Both the position numbers and the translations under genes were made by a program. From Aeromonas rivipollensis (GTDB taxonomy: Bacteria > Pseudomonadota > Gammaproteobacteria > Enterobacterales > Aeromonadaceae): a stretch of DNA of 64,000 nucleotides. Where the stretch lies: NCBI RefSeq assembly GCF_010974825.1, contig NZ_JAAILA010000011.1, positions 124,001 through 188,000 of the forward strand. Reading direction: 5' to 3'. Under the pieces are notes generated by a model. That model was not told the origin of the DNA. It saw nothing but the letters and a program-made list of their open reading frames with translations, and ran no database searches. This document shows positions 52,251 through 60,441 of this stretch, one piece after another. How positions within the stretch are numbered: position 1 is the first letter of the stretch; every line of letters starts with the position of its first letter.

Positions 52251-52299
52251 CCAATCCAGCCCCGGCCCTATTCATGTTCTGTGTGAACAGGAGGCGTGA
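52237..52299 (+). CDS. Upstream 20-codon frame formed by the duplicated gene start
   Basis: The first copy of the start region has the same AGGAGG and ATG as the real gene. Its frame ([20 protein letters not shown]) stops at TGA 52297-52299, overlapping the real ATG as TGATG. It would be translated and could couple to the activator gene. It is probably a by-product of duplication and not a protein of its own. Confidence 0.45.
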   Translation: MSELPQSSPGPIHVLCEQEA

Positions 52300-53966
52300 T
52301 GAGCGAGTTACCTCAGTCAATTCCCAGTCCCAGTCCCAGCCCGATCCAGCGCTCCTGGCAACGTTGCCTGCATCAGGGCTTACTGCGCCAGCAGAGCGCC
52401 GAGCTGGATCTGCTGCCCCAGGGGGAGCTGTCGGCACGCCAGGAGCAGCACAGAACCCTTATCACCTGCTTCCAGCGCTTCGTGTTGCCGCTGTTTGCCC
52501 AGTTGCTGGCGGGCAGGCCCTGTCGCCTGCTGCTGTGTGACGGTGAGGGGGCCATTTTGGCCGCCAGCGGTGACGATGGCTTCGCCCGCCACGCCGAGCG
52601 GATCTTCTTGCGCAGCGGTGCCCGCTGGGGGGAGGCGAGCAAGGGCACCAATGCCATAGGCACAGCGCTCGCCGAGCAGAGCGAGGTGCAGGTGCTGGGG
52701 GCCCAGCACTTCTTCGCCCAGCACAGCTTCCTCAGTTGCAGCGCCTGCCCCCTGCTCGGGCCGGACGGGCAACTGCTCGGGGTGCTCGACATCTCCACCG
52801 ATGCGGCCCACCACGACGGCGACATGCTGGGCACTGTGCGGCTCCTGGCGATGACCCTGGAAAACGCCCTGCTGGCGCGTCAGCCGGGCTGGCTGGTGGA
52901 TCTGGAGCCCCAGAGTCTCTGGTCCGCCCGCCTGCTGCTGGGGGAGGGGGGCGAGCTGCTCGGGGCCAACCGGGCAGGACGGCTCTGGCTCGGCCAGCAC
53001 CCGTTTGACGGCAAGCAGCTGCTGCGGGATCGCCGCGGCCTGCGGCTGGAGCCCGAACCTGTGGTGATTCAAACCGAAAACCAGCCCCAGCCAGCCGTTA
53101 CCGCCGGGGTGCCCCTCAAGATGCTGAAGCGGGGCATCTCCCTGCTCATCGAGGGGGAGACCGGCAGCGGCAAGGAGCACCTGGTGCGTGCCCTGCACAG
53201 TCAGTCGAGCCGACGGGACAAGCCCCTGGTATGCGTCAACTGCGGCGCCCTGCCCGCCGAGCTGGTGGAGGCCGAGCTGTTTGGCTATGTGGGCGGGGCC
53301 TTCAGCGGCGCCCGCAGCCAGGGTAGCCAGGGTTATCTGCGCGCCGCCCACGGCGGCATCCTGATGCTGGACGAGATCGGCGAGCTGCCGCTCCCGGCCC
53401 AGACCCGGCTGCTGCGGGTGTTGCAGGAGCGCGCCGTCACCCCGGTCGGCAGCCACAGACCCGAGCCGGTGGACTTCTGGCTGGTCAGCGCCAGCCACCG
53501 GGATCTGGCGGCCATGGTGCAGGACGGTGGCTTTCGCGAAGATCTCTATTACCGCATCTGTGGCTGGCGCCAGCAGCTTGCGCCGCTGCGGGCCTGGCCC
53601 CAGGGCGAGCGCCTGGGGGTGATCCGGCGCCTGCTCTCGGAGATGGACCCGGCCCTGCAACTGACGCCGCAGGCGGAGCGGCAACTGCTGGCCCATCCCC
53701 TGCCCGGCAACGTGCGCCAGCTCAAGCAGGCGCTGGAGGTGGCCTGCGTGCTGGCGGAAGGGCAGGGCTGGATTGAACCCGCCCACCTGCATCTGCCCGA
53801 GGTGGCCGCCATGCCGGCTCCCCGGGGCGTCACCACCTTGCGCGAACAGAGCCGGCTGCGGGTGCAGCAGACCCTGACGGAGTGTGGCGGCAACGTGAGC
53901 GAGGCGGCGCGCCGCCTTGGCATCAGCCGCACCACCCTCTACCGGGCGCTGCGGGAAGAGGGATAG
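52299..53966 (+). CDS. AcoR-type sigma-54-dependent activator
   Basis: A 555-residue enhancer-binding protein. A GAF-type sensor region spans about 60-190 (GEASKGTNAIGTALAEQ, CSACPLLGPDGQLLGVLDIS as in AcoR). The AAA+ domain (about 265-450) has Walker A GETGSGKEH and Walker B GGILMLDEIGEL. The sigma-54 contact loop reads GAFSGA, with Ser in place of the usual Thr of GAFTGA. A Fis-type helix-turn-helix ends the protein (NVSEAARRLGISRTTLYRAL). The ATG at 52299 has AGGAGG 5 nt upstream. It is divergent from the sigma-54-driven aldehyde dehydrogenase, its evident target. Confidence 0.9.
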   Translation: MSELPQSIPSPSPSPIQRSWQRCLHQGLLRQQSAELDLLPQGELSARQEQHRTLITCFQRFVLPLFAQLLAGRPCRLLLCDGEGAILAASGDDGFARHAERIFLRSGARWGEASKGTNAIGTALAEQSEVQVLGAQHFFAQHSFLSCSACPLLGPDGQLLGVLDISTDAAHHDGDMLGTVRLLAMTLENALLARQPGWLVDLEPQSLWSARLLLGEGGELLGANRAGRLWLGQHPFDGKQLLRDRRGLRLEPEPVVIQTENQPQPAVTAGVPLKMLKRGISLLIEGETGSGKEHLVRALHSQSSRRDKPLVCVNCGALPAELVEAELFGYVGGAFSGARSQGSQGYLRAAHGGILMLDEIGELPLPAQTRLLRVLQERAVTPVGSHRPEPVDFWLVSASHRDLAAMVQDGGFREDLYYRICGWRQQLAPLRAWPQGERLGVIRRLLSEMDPALQLTPQAERQLLAHPLPGNVRQLKQALEVACVLAEGQGWIEPAHLHLPEVAAMPAPRGVTTLREQSRLRVQQTLTECGGNVSEAARRLGISRTTLYRALREEG

Positions 53967-54283
53967 GGGTGTTGCCGCACCGCTTGCTTGTGTAGACTGG
54001 GGCTCTGCGATGATTTTTCTTTATTTTTCCATGGCATGGAGCGCTCAGTGGTGAAAGGAATGATGACATCGGGAACCCGTTTCCCCAGGAGCTGGCGTCC
54101 GCCTCTTGCGGTGCAATGCCGACAGGATTCAGCCCGGCGGATGGCAGGCGACGCCCTGCACGCGGGCTGAGCCGACCAATGCCCCGGCGCCCATGAGGGC
54201 GCGTGTAATAACCTTGGATCTGGATCAGCACGGTGCAGAATTACAAGGTGTAGAGTAAAAGCTCTTTTTCAGGTGTGATCGCT
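53967..54283. other. Structured, gene-free leader region of the second diguanylate cyclase
   Basis: About 317 nt without a convincing gene. The middle is GC-rich with several potential stems (around CGGGAACCCG, GCCCGGCGG and GGCGCCCATGAGGGCG), and about five GGA triplets in AGGA-like context. A weak AGAG-N6-CTCT stem followed by T5 ends just before the ATG. This could be a structured 5' leader of the GGDEF gene or a small RNA. I could not match it to a known riboswitch class by eye. Confidence 0.35.
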
Positions 54284-55564
54284 ATGACCCCATCCTATTC
54301 CCGCGTGACCAATATGCTGTTCTGGAGCCTGCTGCTCGGCAGTCTGCTGGCCATCTTGGTGTTCGAGTTCGGGCCAGAGCGGCGGCTGGACATCCTGAGT
54401 CAGGCCAGCCTGGTCGCCAGGGCCCAGGATGATCGCGCCCATGGGGGCCAATCGGTCACCACGCTGATCCCTGGGGGCGACAAGCCCGCCATCGACTGCA
54501 AGCTGCGCGCGGGCCACAGCTCCCCCTTCTGTGAACTGATCCTGACCCTGTCAGCCCCCGAGTGGGGGCTGGATCTCTCCCACTTCAACGGCGTGCGGGT
54601 CAAGCTGAGGGCGGAGGGGAGCGAGCCGCAGAGCTGGCGCCTCTATCTGCGCAACTATGATCCCGCCTACTCGATAGCCGGAGACGAGATCTCCCACAAG
54701 TTCAACGAGGTGCTCTTTCGTCCCGACGATTACGGTCGCATCCAGGATGTCCCCCTCAAGGTGTTCGCCCCCAGCTCCTGGTGGGTGCAGCAGTACCGGA
54801 TCCCGCTGGCGCAGCAGGGGGCGGATCTGCACCATGTCTATGCCATCGAGCTTGCCACCGACGACAGGATGCAGCCGGGGGACTACAGGTTGATCCTGGA
54901 AAAGCTGGAGTTCTATGGCCGCTGGGGCAAGCCGGGGGACTTCTACCGCCAGCTGCTGCTGGGCTGGCTGATATACGGAATACTGCTGTTTCTGACCCAG
55001 TACCTGCTGATGGGAGACAAGCTGCGCAAGGCTCGCGAGGCGCGGCTGGCGGCGGAGGCGCTCAGCCAGAGCCTGTCCGAGCAGTACCGCCGCACCGAGG
55101 AGGAGGCCCGCTACGATCCCCTGACCGGGGCCCTCAACCGGCTCGGTGGCGAGAAGCTCTTGAGCGAACTGGGGGAGATGCCGCTCTCCTTCATCTATAT
55201 CGACATCGATCACTTCAAGGGGGTCAACGACACCCACGGTCACCCCATGGGGGACGAGGTGCTCAAGCACATGGTGAGCGAGCTGCTGCGCCATTGTGAC
55301 AGCCTGTGCCGCCTGGTGCGCTGGGGAGGAGAGGAGTTCGTGCTGGTCTGCCTGCACCATGAGCAGGCGAGGGCAGAGCGGCTGGCCGAGCGGCTGAGGG
55401 GGGGGCTGGAGGCCTACAGGGACTGGCCCCTCGGGCTCAGGATCACCGCCTCCTTCGGGGTGGCGGAGCGGCGCGGGGACTCCCTTGAGCTGACCCTCAA
55501 GCGAGCGGACGAGGCGCTCTATCAGGCCAAGGAACGGGGGCGCAACCGGGTCGAGGTGGGCTAG
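54284..55564 (+). CDS. Membrane diguanylate cyclase with periplasmic domain (GGEEF)
   Basis: A 426-residue protein. An N-terminal helix (MLFWSLLLGSLLAILVFEFG) and a second helix (LLLGWLIYGILLFLTQYLLM, about 225-245) bracket a periplasmic domain of about 190 residues that may bind a ligand; SWRLYLRNYDPAY and WWVQQYRIPLAQ are notable. A short coiled coil leads to the GGDEF domain with YDPLTGALNRLGG, YIDIDHFKGVNDTHGH and RWGGEEFVLV, an intact active site. No RxxD inhibitory motif lies five residues before GGEEF, unlike the first cyclase. The ATG at 54284 is preferred to GTG 54275. Confidence 0.85.
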   Translation: MTPSYSRVTNMLFWSLLLGSLLAILVFEFGPERRLDILSQASLVARAQDDRAHGGQSVTTLIPGGDKPAIDCKLRAGHSSPFCELILTLSAPEWGLDLSHFNGVRVKLRAEGSEPQSWRLYLRNYDPAYSIAGDEISHKFNEVLFRPDDYGRIQDVPLKVFAPSSWWVQQYRIPLAQQGADLHHVYAIELATDDRMQPGDYRLILEKLEFYGRWGKPGDFYRQLLLGWLIYGILLFLTQYLLMGDKLRKAREARLAAEALSQSLSEQYRRTEEEARYDPLTGALNRLGGEKLLSELGEMPLSFIYIDIDHFKGVNDTHGHPMGDEVLKHMVSELLRHCDSLCRLVRWGGEEFVLVCLHHEQARAERLAERLRGGLEAYRDWPLGLRITASFGVAERRGDSLELTLKRADEALYQAKERGRNRVEVG

Positions 55565-55695
55565 GGCGCAGGCTTGCCAACCGACTAAGGGCCTTGCCTT
55601 CGCTAAGGTGATTGCGGCTGGAGCCCCGGCCTCCCAGCCGTTATGATGCGCGCCAGCCGGGGCGCGGGCCCCCCTCTTCAGTCAAGGAGTTTCCC

Positions 55696-56106
55696 ATGTC
55701 CCAACACCTAGGTGCCCTGACCCTGCTGGTGGCCGACTACGATCAGGCCATTCGCTTTTTTACCGAGGGGCTCGGATTTGAGCTGCTGGAAGACACGCCC
55801 CTCGACGAGCCGGGCAAACCGGGCAAGCGCTGGGTGCGGGTCGCCCCGAAAGGTGCCCCAGGGTCGGCCCTGCTGCTGGCCCAGGCCGCCAATGCGCAGC
55901 AGCAGGCCGCCATCGGCCAGCAGGGGGGCGGCCGGGTCTTCCTGTTTCTCGAGACCGACGATTTCTGGGGTGACTACCAGCGCATGCAGGCCTACGGCGT
56001 GCATTTTTGTGAACAGCCCCGCCACGAGCCCTATGGCACTGTGGTGGTGTTCGAGGACATCAGTGGCAACCGCTGGGACCTGCTGCAACGCATTGCTGCC
56101 AACTGA
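55696..56106 (+). CDS. VOC-family (glyoxalase-like) protein
   Basis: A 136-residue vicinal-oxygen-chelate fold protein: LGALTLLVADYDQAIRFFTE opens the first beta-alpha-beta-beta-beta unit, GRVFLFLETDDF the second, and VVVFEDISGNRWDLLQ carries the C-terminal metal Glu region. AAGGAG lies 8 nt upstream. Substrate is unknown; methylglyoxal-type or antibiotic-binding functions both occur in the family. It lies just before phoB but is not Pho-regulated by any visible box. Confidence 0.85.
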   Translation: MSQHLGALTLLVADYDQAIRFFTEGLGFELLEDTPLDEPGKPGKRWVRVAPKGAPGSALLLAQAANAQQQAAIGQQGGGRVFLFLETDDFWGDYQRMQAYGVHFCEQPRHEPYGTVVVFEDISGNRWDLLQRIAAN

Positions 56107-56138
56107 ATCTGAAAACGTTTATCATCCCGCCTGTCATA

Positions 56139-56172
56139 AAGTCATAAAAGTGTCACAGAAAGTTCTAATAAT
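56139..56172 (+). promoter_or_regulatory. Pho box and -10 of phoBR
   Basis: AAGTCATAAAAGTGTCAC (56139-56156) matches 15 of 18 bases of the Pho box consensus; its two 7-bp units are 11 bp apart. A -10-like TAATAAT (56166-56172) starts 10 bp later, as expected for a PhoB-activated promoter. Confidence 0.75.
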
Positions 56173-56208
56173 TGGCGCACCCATCTTCACAGAGGAGAGA
56201 GAAGGGAT

Positions 56209-56898
56209 ATGGCTAAGCGAATTCTGGTGGTCGAGGACGAGGCACCAATCCGCGAGATGCTCTGCTTCGTGCTCGAGCAAAAAGGATATGAGACGGTTGA
56301 GGCAGAAGATTATGCCGATGGACTGGCGAAGGTGCGTGAACCTTACCCCGAGCTCATCGTACTGGACTGGATGATGCCAGGCGGCAGTGGCATCCAGTTC
56401 ATCAAGCAGCTCAAGCAGGACGAGGTGACCCGCCAGATCCCCGTGGTGATGCTGACCGCCCGTGGTGAGGAAGAGGACAAGGTGCGCGGCCTCGAGGCGG
56501 GCGCCGACGACTACATCACCAAGCCGTTCTCTCCCAAGGAGCTGACCGCCCGCTTGCATGCGGTGATGCGCCGGGTCTCCCCCACCTCGGTGGACGAGGT
56601 GATCGAGGTGCAGGGGCTCAAGCTGGACCCTGTCTCCCACAGGGTCAGCGCCGAGGAGAAGGCGCTGGACATGGGGCCGACCGAGTTCAAGCTGCTGCAC
56701 TTCTTCATGACCCATCCCGAGCGGGTCTACAGCCGCGAGCAACTGCTCAACAACGTCTGGGGTACCAATGTGTATGTGGAAGACAGGACGGTGGACGTGC
56801 ACATCCGTCGTCTGCGCAAGGCGATCGAAGAGACCGGGCACGACAGATTGATCCAGACGGTGCGTGGAGCCGGATACCGCTTCTCAACCCGTCTCTAG
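56209..56898 (+). CDS. phoB: Phosphate regulon response regulator PhoB
   Basis: A 229-residue OmpR-class regulator, full length. Receiver: VVEDEAPI (acidic cluster 9-11), phospho-acceptor Asp53 in VLDWMMPG, Thr in MLTARGEE and Lys in [11 protein letters not shown]. Winged-helix DNA-binding domain: [26 protein letters not shown] region and [13 protein letters not shown]. PhoB binds Pho boxes when phosphate is low; its own box is directly upstream, so it is autoactivated. phoR follows 8 nt later. Confidence 0.97.
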   Translation: MAKRILVVEDEAPIREMLCFVLEQKGYETVEAEDYADGLAKVREPYPELIVLDWMMPGGSGIQFIKQLKQDEVTRQIPVVMLTARGEEEDKVRGLEAGADDYITKPFSPKELTARLHAVMRRVSPTSVDEVIEVQGLKLDPVSHRVSAEEKALDMGPTEFKLLHFFMTHPERVYSREQLLNNVWGTNVYVEDRTVDVHIRRLRKAIEETGHDRLIQTVRGAGYRFSTRL

Positions 56899-56906
56899 GG
56901 GATAAC

Positions 56907-58202
56907 ATGTTGCAACCTTACGCCTGGCGGCGACAGTTGTGGCGAATGGCGTTCTTCTACGCCCCCTTCGTCTTGGTAGGTTGGTTGATAGAACACCTCT
57001 CCCTCTGCCTGCTGGTGGCGACCGTGCTGCACCTGGGCTGGCACTACCGCTTCCAGAAGCGGCTGTCGGACTGGCTGTGGCACGATCGCAGCCTGGTGCC
57101 GCCCCATGGCAGCGGCAGTTGGGAATACATCTTCAATGGTATTTACAAGTTGCAGCAGCGCCACCGTGCCCGGCGCCGCGAGCTGGCGGGGCTCATCCGC
57201 CGGTTCCGGGAGGGGGCAGAGGCCCTGCCCGATGCCGCCGTGGTGTTTCGCACCGACGGCAGCATCCTCTGGTGCAACCGGCTGGCGGAGCAGTTGCTCG
57301 GTTTTCGCTGGCCCGAGGATGCCGGCCAGCACATCGGCAACCTCATCCGTCATCCCGGCTTCGTCGCCTACCTCGGCAAGGGGCAGTATGACGAGCCGTT
57401 CGAGATGAGCTCCCCCATCAACGAAGAGAAGTTTCTCGAGTTTCGCATCATGCCCTATGCCGAGGATCAGGCCATGCTGGTGGTGCGTGACGTGACCCGG
57501 CTGCGCAGCCTCGAGAAGACCCGCAAGCACTTCGTCTCCAACGTCTCCCACGAGCTGCGCACCCCGCTCACAGTGCTAAAGGGGTACCTGGAGATGACCG
57601 AGGAGCCGCCGCCCCCCGCCATGTGGGCCAAGGCGCACAGGGTGATGATGGAGCAGACCATTCGCATGGACAACCTGGTCAATCAGCTGCTCACCCTGTC
57701 GCGCATCGAGGCGGCCCCGACCGTGGATCTCTCCCATCTGGTGGACATGCCCGCCATGCTGGGGCTGCTGGAGCAGGAGGCGCGGGCCCTGTCGGGAGAG
57801 AGTGCCCATCAGATCGAGTTTCAGGTGCAGTCCAATCTGTTCGTGAAGGGGGACAGGGACCAGCTGCGCAGCGCCGTCTCCAACCTGGTCTACAACGCCA
57901 TTCACTACACCCCGGCCGGTCGCAAGATCACGGTGGAGTGGCGCAAGCAGGGGGCCATGGCGCTCTTTGTGGTGCAGGACCAGGGGGAGGGGATAGCCCC
58001 GGAGCACCTGGCGCGGCTCACCGAGCGCTTCTATCGGGTCGACAAGGCGAGATCCCGCCACACCGGCGGCTCCGGCCTTGGCCTCGCCATCGTCAAGCAT
58101 GCCCTGAGCCATCACGATGCCCAGCTCGAGATAGAGAGCCGGGTCGGCCAGGGCAGCCGTTTCAGCTTCCTCATTCCTGCCAGGATGGTGGTGGTAAAAT
58201 AG
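56907..58202 (+). CDS. phoR: Phosphate regulon sensor kinase PhoR
   Basis: A 431-residue membrane kinase of the phosphate regulon. It has a short N-terminal hydrophobic hairpin (MAFFYAPFVLVGWLIEHLSL...LLVATVLHLGW), a charged linker, a PAS domain (about 95-190 with PDAAVVFRTDGSILWCNRLA), and the kinase: phospho-acceptor His in VSNVSHELRTPLTVLKGYLE, N box LVYNAIHYTP, DQGEGI and GGSGLGLAIVKHAL. Length matches E. coli PhoR (431). It lacks a large periplasmic domain, as usual, and senses phosphate through the Pst transporter and PhoU. Confidence 0.97.
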   Translation: MLQPYAWRRQLWRMAFFYAPFVLVGWLIEHLSLCLLVATVLHLGWHYRFQKRLSDWLWHDRSLVPPHGSGSWEYIFNGIYKLQQRHRARRRELAGLIRRFREGAEALPDAAVVFRTDGSILWCNRLAEQLLGFRWPEDAGQHIGNLIRHPGFVAYLGKGQYDEPFEMSSPINEEKFLEFRIMPYAEDQAMLVVRDVTRLRSLEKTRKHFVSNVSHELRTPLTVLKGYLEMTEEPPPPAMWAKAHRVMMEQTIRMDNLVNQLLTLSRIEAAPTVDLSHLVDMPAMLGLLEQEARALSGESAHQIEFQVQSNLFVKGDRDQLRSAVSNLVYNAIHYTPAGRKITVEWRKQGAMALFVVQDQGEGIAPEHLARLTERFYRVDKARSRHTGGSGLGLAIVKHALSHHDAQLEIESRVGQGSRFSFLIPARMVVVK

Positions 58203-58229
58203 TCTTTATTGACAAATGGTTAGCAATAA

Positions 58230-58266
58230 AAAAGGGGGCGGCGAGAGCGGCCCCCTTGGCATTTTT
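58230..58266 (+). terminator. Probable terminator of phoBR
   Basis: Eight-base-pair stem (58232-58239 with 58250-58257) followed after GGCA by T5. Moderately strong. Confidence 0.6.
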
Positions 58267-58280
58267 GCCGCGCTGGGCCC

Positions 58281-58336
58281 ATGTCATCAAAGTGTCATAT
58301 AAATTCCATAAATTTGTCACTGCCAGGTCAGATACT
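58281..58336 (+). promoter_or_regulatory. Tandem Pho boxes and -10 of pstS
   Basis: Box 1 ATGTCATCAAAGTGTCAT (58281-58298) and box 2 ATTCCATAAATTTGTCAC (58303-58320) are 22 bp apart, exactly two 11-bp repeats. GATACT (58331-58336) starts 10 bp after box 2 and serves as -10. This is a classic strong PhoB-dependent promoter. Confidence 0.82.
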
Positions 58337-58384
58337 GGCGCCGTCTTAAGAACAGACCCAGCGTCACCTTGGGAAAGAGGGGAC

Positions 58385-58435
58385 GGATAAAACTCAACAA
58401 GCTGACTGACGCAGTCAGCTTGATCACCGCAAGAC
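58385..58435 (+). repeat. Decayed echo of the pstS start, with hairpin
   Basis: GGATAAAACTCAACAAGCTG (58385-58404) matches 18 of 20 bases of the pstS start region 58490-58509 at an offset of 105 nt, with ATA in place of the start ATG; weaker similarity continues about 30 nt. Within it an 11-bp perfect inverted repeat (58398-58408 with 58412-58422, 3-nt loop) forms a strong hairpin in the pstS leader. There is no T-run, so it is not a terminator. Confidence 0.6.
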
Positions 58436-58491
58436 AGTGTTAATCGGCGCCATGTATTGGCAATTGCCTTCTGTAACTTTGGAGAGATTGG

Positions 58492-59466
58492 ATGAAACTC
58501 AACAAACTGGCTGGTGTAATCGGATTCACCGCAGCAACCCTGTTTTCTGTCAGCGCCCTGGCTGCCGGTGTGGATAAAGATCTGCCGGATTACACCCCGA
58601 CCAGTGGCATCTCGGGCAACCTGTCCTCTGTGGGCTCGGACACCCTGGCCAACATGATGACCCTGTGGGCCGAAGAATTTAAGCGCGTCTACCCCAACGT
58701 CAACGTGCAGATCCAGGCCGCCGGCTCTTCCACTGCCCCGACCGCACTGACCGAGGGCGTCGCCCAGTTTGGCCCCATGAGCCGTGCCATGAAGGCCGGT
58801 GAAGAGGAAGCATTCGAGAAGCGCTACGGCTACAAGCCGACCGCCATCCGCGTCGCGGTCGATGCCCTGGCGGTGTTCGTGAACAAGGACAACCCCATCA
58901 AGGGGCTGACCATGGAGCAGGTTGACTCCGTCTTCTCCAGCACCCTCAAGTGCGGCGAAGCCAAGGCCGCCACCAAATGGTCCGATCTGGGTCTGGATGG
59001 CAACTGGTCCAGCAAGGACCTGCAACTGTTCGGTCGCAACTCGGTCTCCGGTACCTATGGCTACTTCAAGGAGCACGCCCTGTGCAACGGTGACTTCAAG
59101 AGCGGCGTGAACGAGCAGCCGGGCTCCGCCTCAGTGGTGCAATCCGTCTCCGCTTCCCTGAACGGCATAGGTTACTCCGGCATCGGCTACGTCACCTCGG
59201 GCGTGCGCGCCGTACCGCTCTCCAAGGATGGCAAGACCTTCGTTGAAGCGACCGCAGAGAACGCCTTGACCGGCAAATACCCGCTGTCGCGCTTCCTGTA
59301 CGTTTACGTGAACAAGGCTCCGAACAAGCCGCTCTCCCCGATGGAGCAAGAGTTTGTGAAGATGATGCTCTCCAAGGCCGGTCAGACCATAGTGGCGAAG
59401 GATGGCTATGTGCCGGTTCCCGCCAAGATTGTTCAGGCCGACCTGAAGAAGCTGGGTATCATGTAA
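58492..59466 (+). CDS. pstS: Phosphate-binding protein PstS
   Basis: A 324-residue periplasmic phosphate-binding protein of the long Pseudomonas/Vibrio type. The signal peptide ([20 protein letters not shown]) ends at AAG. Ligand-loop motifs are [37 protein letters not shown] and [21 protein letters not shown] lies 7 nt before the ATG. Tandem Pho boxes drive it. The transporter genes pstC, pstA, pstB and phoU are not downstream, so they must lie elsewhere, which is a split from the E. coli operon. Confidence 0.93.
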   Translation: MKLNKLAGVIGFTAATLFSVSALAAGVDKDLPDYTPTSGISGNLSSVGSDTLANMMTLWAEEFKRVYPNVNVQIQAAGSSTAPTALTEGVAQFGPMSRAMKAGEEEAFEKRYGYKPTAIRVAVDALAVFVNKDNPIKGLTMEQVDSVFSSTLKCGEAKAATKWSDLGLDGNWSSKDLQLFGRNSVSGTYGYFKEHALCNGDFKSGVNEQPGSASVVQSVSASLNGIGYSGIGYVTSGVRAVPLSKDGKTFVEATAENALTGKYPLSRFLYVYVNKAPNKPLSPMEQEFVKMMLSKAGQTIVAKDGYVPVPAKIVQADLKKLGIM

Positions 59467-59497
59467 TCCCGCTTTCGCACTCTATACAGACGAGCCT

Positions 59498-59528
59498 CCA
59501 AAACGAGCCCAAGCGGGCTCGTTTTTAT
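59498..59528 (+). terminator. Terminator of pstS
   Basis: Nine-base-pair stem (59502-59510 with 59515-59523), 4-nt loop and T5 on the plus strand. It confirms a single-gene pstS transcript. Confidence 0.85.
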
Positions 59529-59631
59529 TTTGGCGTTGCGGGATCTTTTTGGTCGCATGGGGTGGCGCCTGGCTTGCACCGGACGGCGGCATTCCCGAGA
59601 ATAGGGCAACTTCACGGTAAAGGACCCTCTC

Positions 59632-60441
59632 ATGCGTGCATCTTCCCTGTCCAAATTCGGCCTGGCGGCCTTGTGTAGCGCCCTGCTGGCCAGTTGTGCC
59701 CAGTCGCCGACCGGCCGCAGCCAGATGCTGCTCTTCTCCCCCCAGCAGATGAACCAGTTGGGTGCCGACTCCTTCGAGCAGATGAAGAAGCAGGAGAAGG
59801 TAAGCAAGGATGCCAAGGTGAATGCCTATGTCTCCTGCGTGGCCAAGGCGGTCACCGCCCAGGTGCCTGCCAGCTATGGCATCACCAGCTGGGAGGTGGT
59901 GGTGTTTGACTCCAAGGAGGTCAACGCCTTCGCCCTGCCCGGGGGCAAGATTGGCGTCTACAGCGGCCTGCTCAAAGTCGCCAAGAATCAGGATCAGCTC
60001 GCCACCGTCATCGGCCACGAGCTGACCCACGTGCTGGCACAACACTCCAACGAACGTCTCTCCCGGGATCAGCTGACCGGCATAGGGCTGGCGGTGGCCG
60101 ATGCCGCCATCGGCAGCAGCCAGGGGGGCGGTGCCACCATGGCGGCGCTCGGGCTCGGGGTTCAGGTGGGGATCGCCCTGCCCTATGGCCGGGCTCAGGA
60201 GAGCGAGGCCGATAGGTTGGGGCTGGATCTGATGGCTCGCGCCGGCTTCAATCCGGCCGAGGCGATTCCCCTGTGGCAGAACATGAGTGCCGCCGCCGGG
60301 GGCAAGGCGCCGCCCCAGTTGCTCTCTACTCACCCGAGCGATGAGAACCGCATTACCGAGTTGCAGGCCCAACAGGCTCAGGCAGAGCCCCTGTATCGGC
60401 AGGCCCGTGCCGCTGGGTTGACTCCCCAGTGCAAGGCATAA
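59632..60441 (+). CDS. loiP: M48-family metalloprotease lipoprotein LoiP
   Basis: A 269-residue outer-membrane lipoprotein protease similar to E. coli LoiP (YggG), which acts in envelope protein quality control. The signal MRASSLSKFGLAALCSALLASC has a lipobox. The zinc site is IGHELTHVLAQH, the third ligand is in ESEADRLGLDLM, and STHPSDENRI is the usual C-terminal M48 motif. It overlaps the following GNAT gene by 13 nt. Confidence 0.92.
   Translation: MRASSLSKFGLAALCSALLASCAQSPTGRSQMLLFSPQQMNQLGADSFEQMKKQEKVSKDAKVNAYVSCVAKAVTAQVPASYGITSWEVVVFDSKEVNAFALPGGKIGVYSGLLKVAKNQDQLATVIGHELTHVLAQHSNERLSRDQLTGIGLAVADAAIGSSQGGGATMAALGLGVQVGIALPYGRAQESEADRLGLDLMARAGFNPAEAIPLWQNMSAAAGGKAPPQLLSTHPSDENRITELQAQQAQAEPLYRQARAAGLTPQCKA

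Noticed and set aside
53990-54240. c-di-GMP (GEMM-I) riboswitch before the GGDEF gene
   Set aside because: Short stretches on the minus strand recall the end of the class, but the conserved GGGCAAACC and ACGCAAAGCC blocks are absent and that strand points away from the gene.
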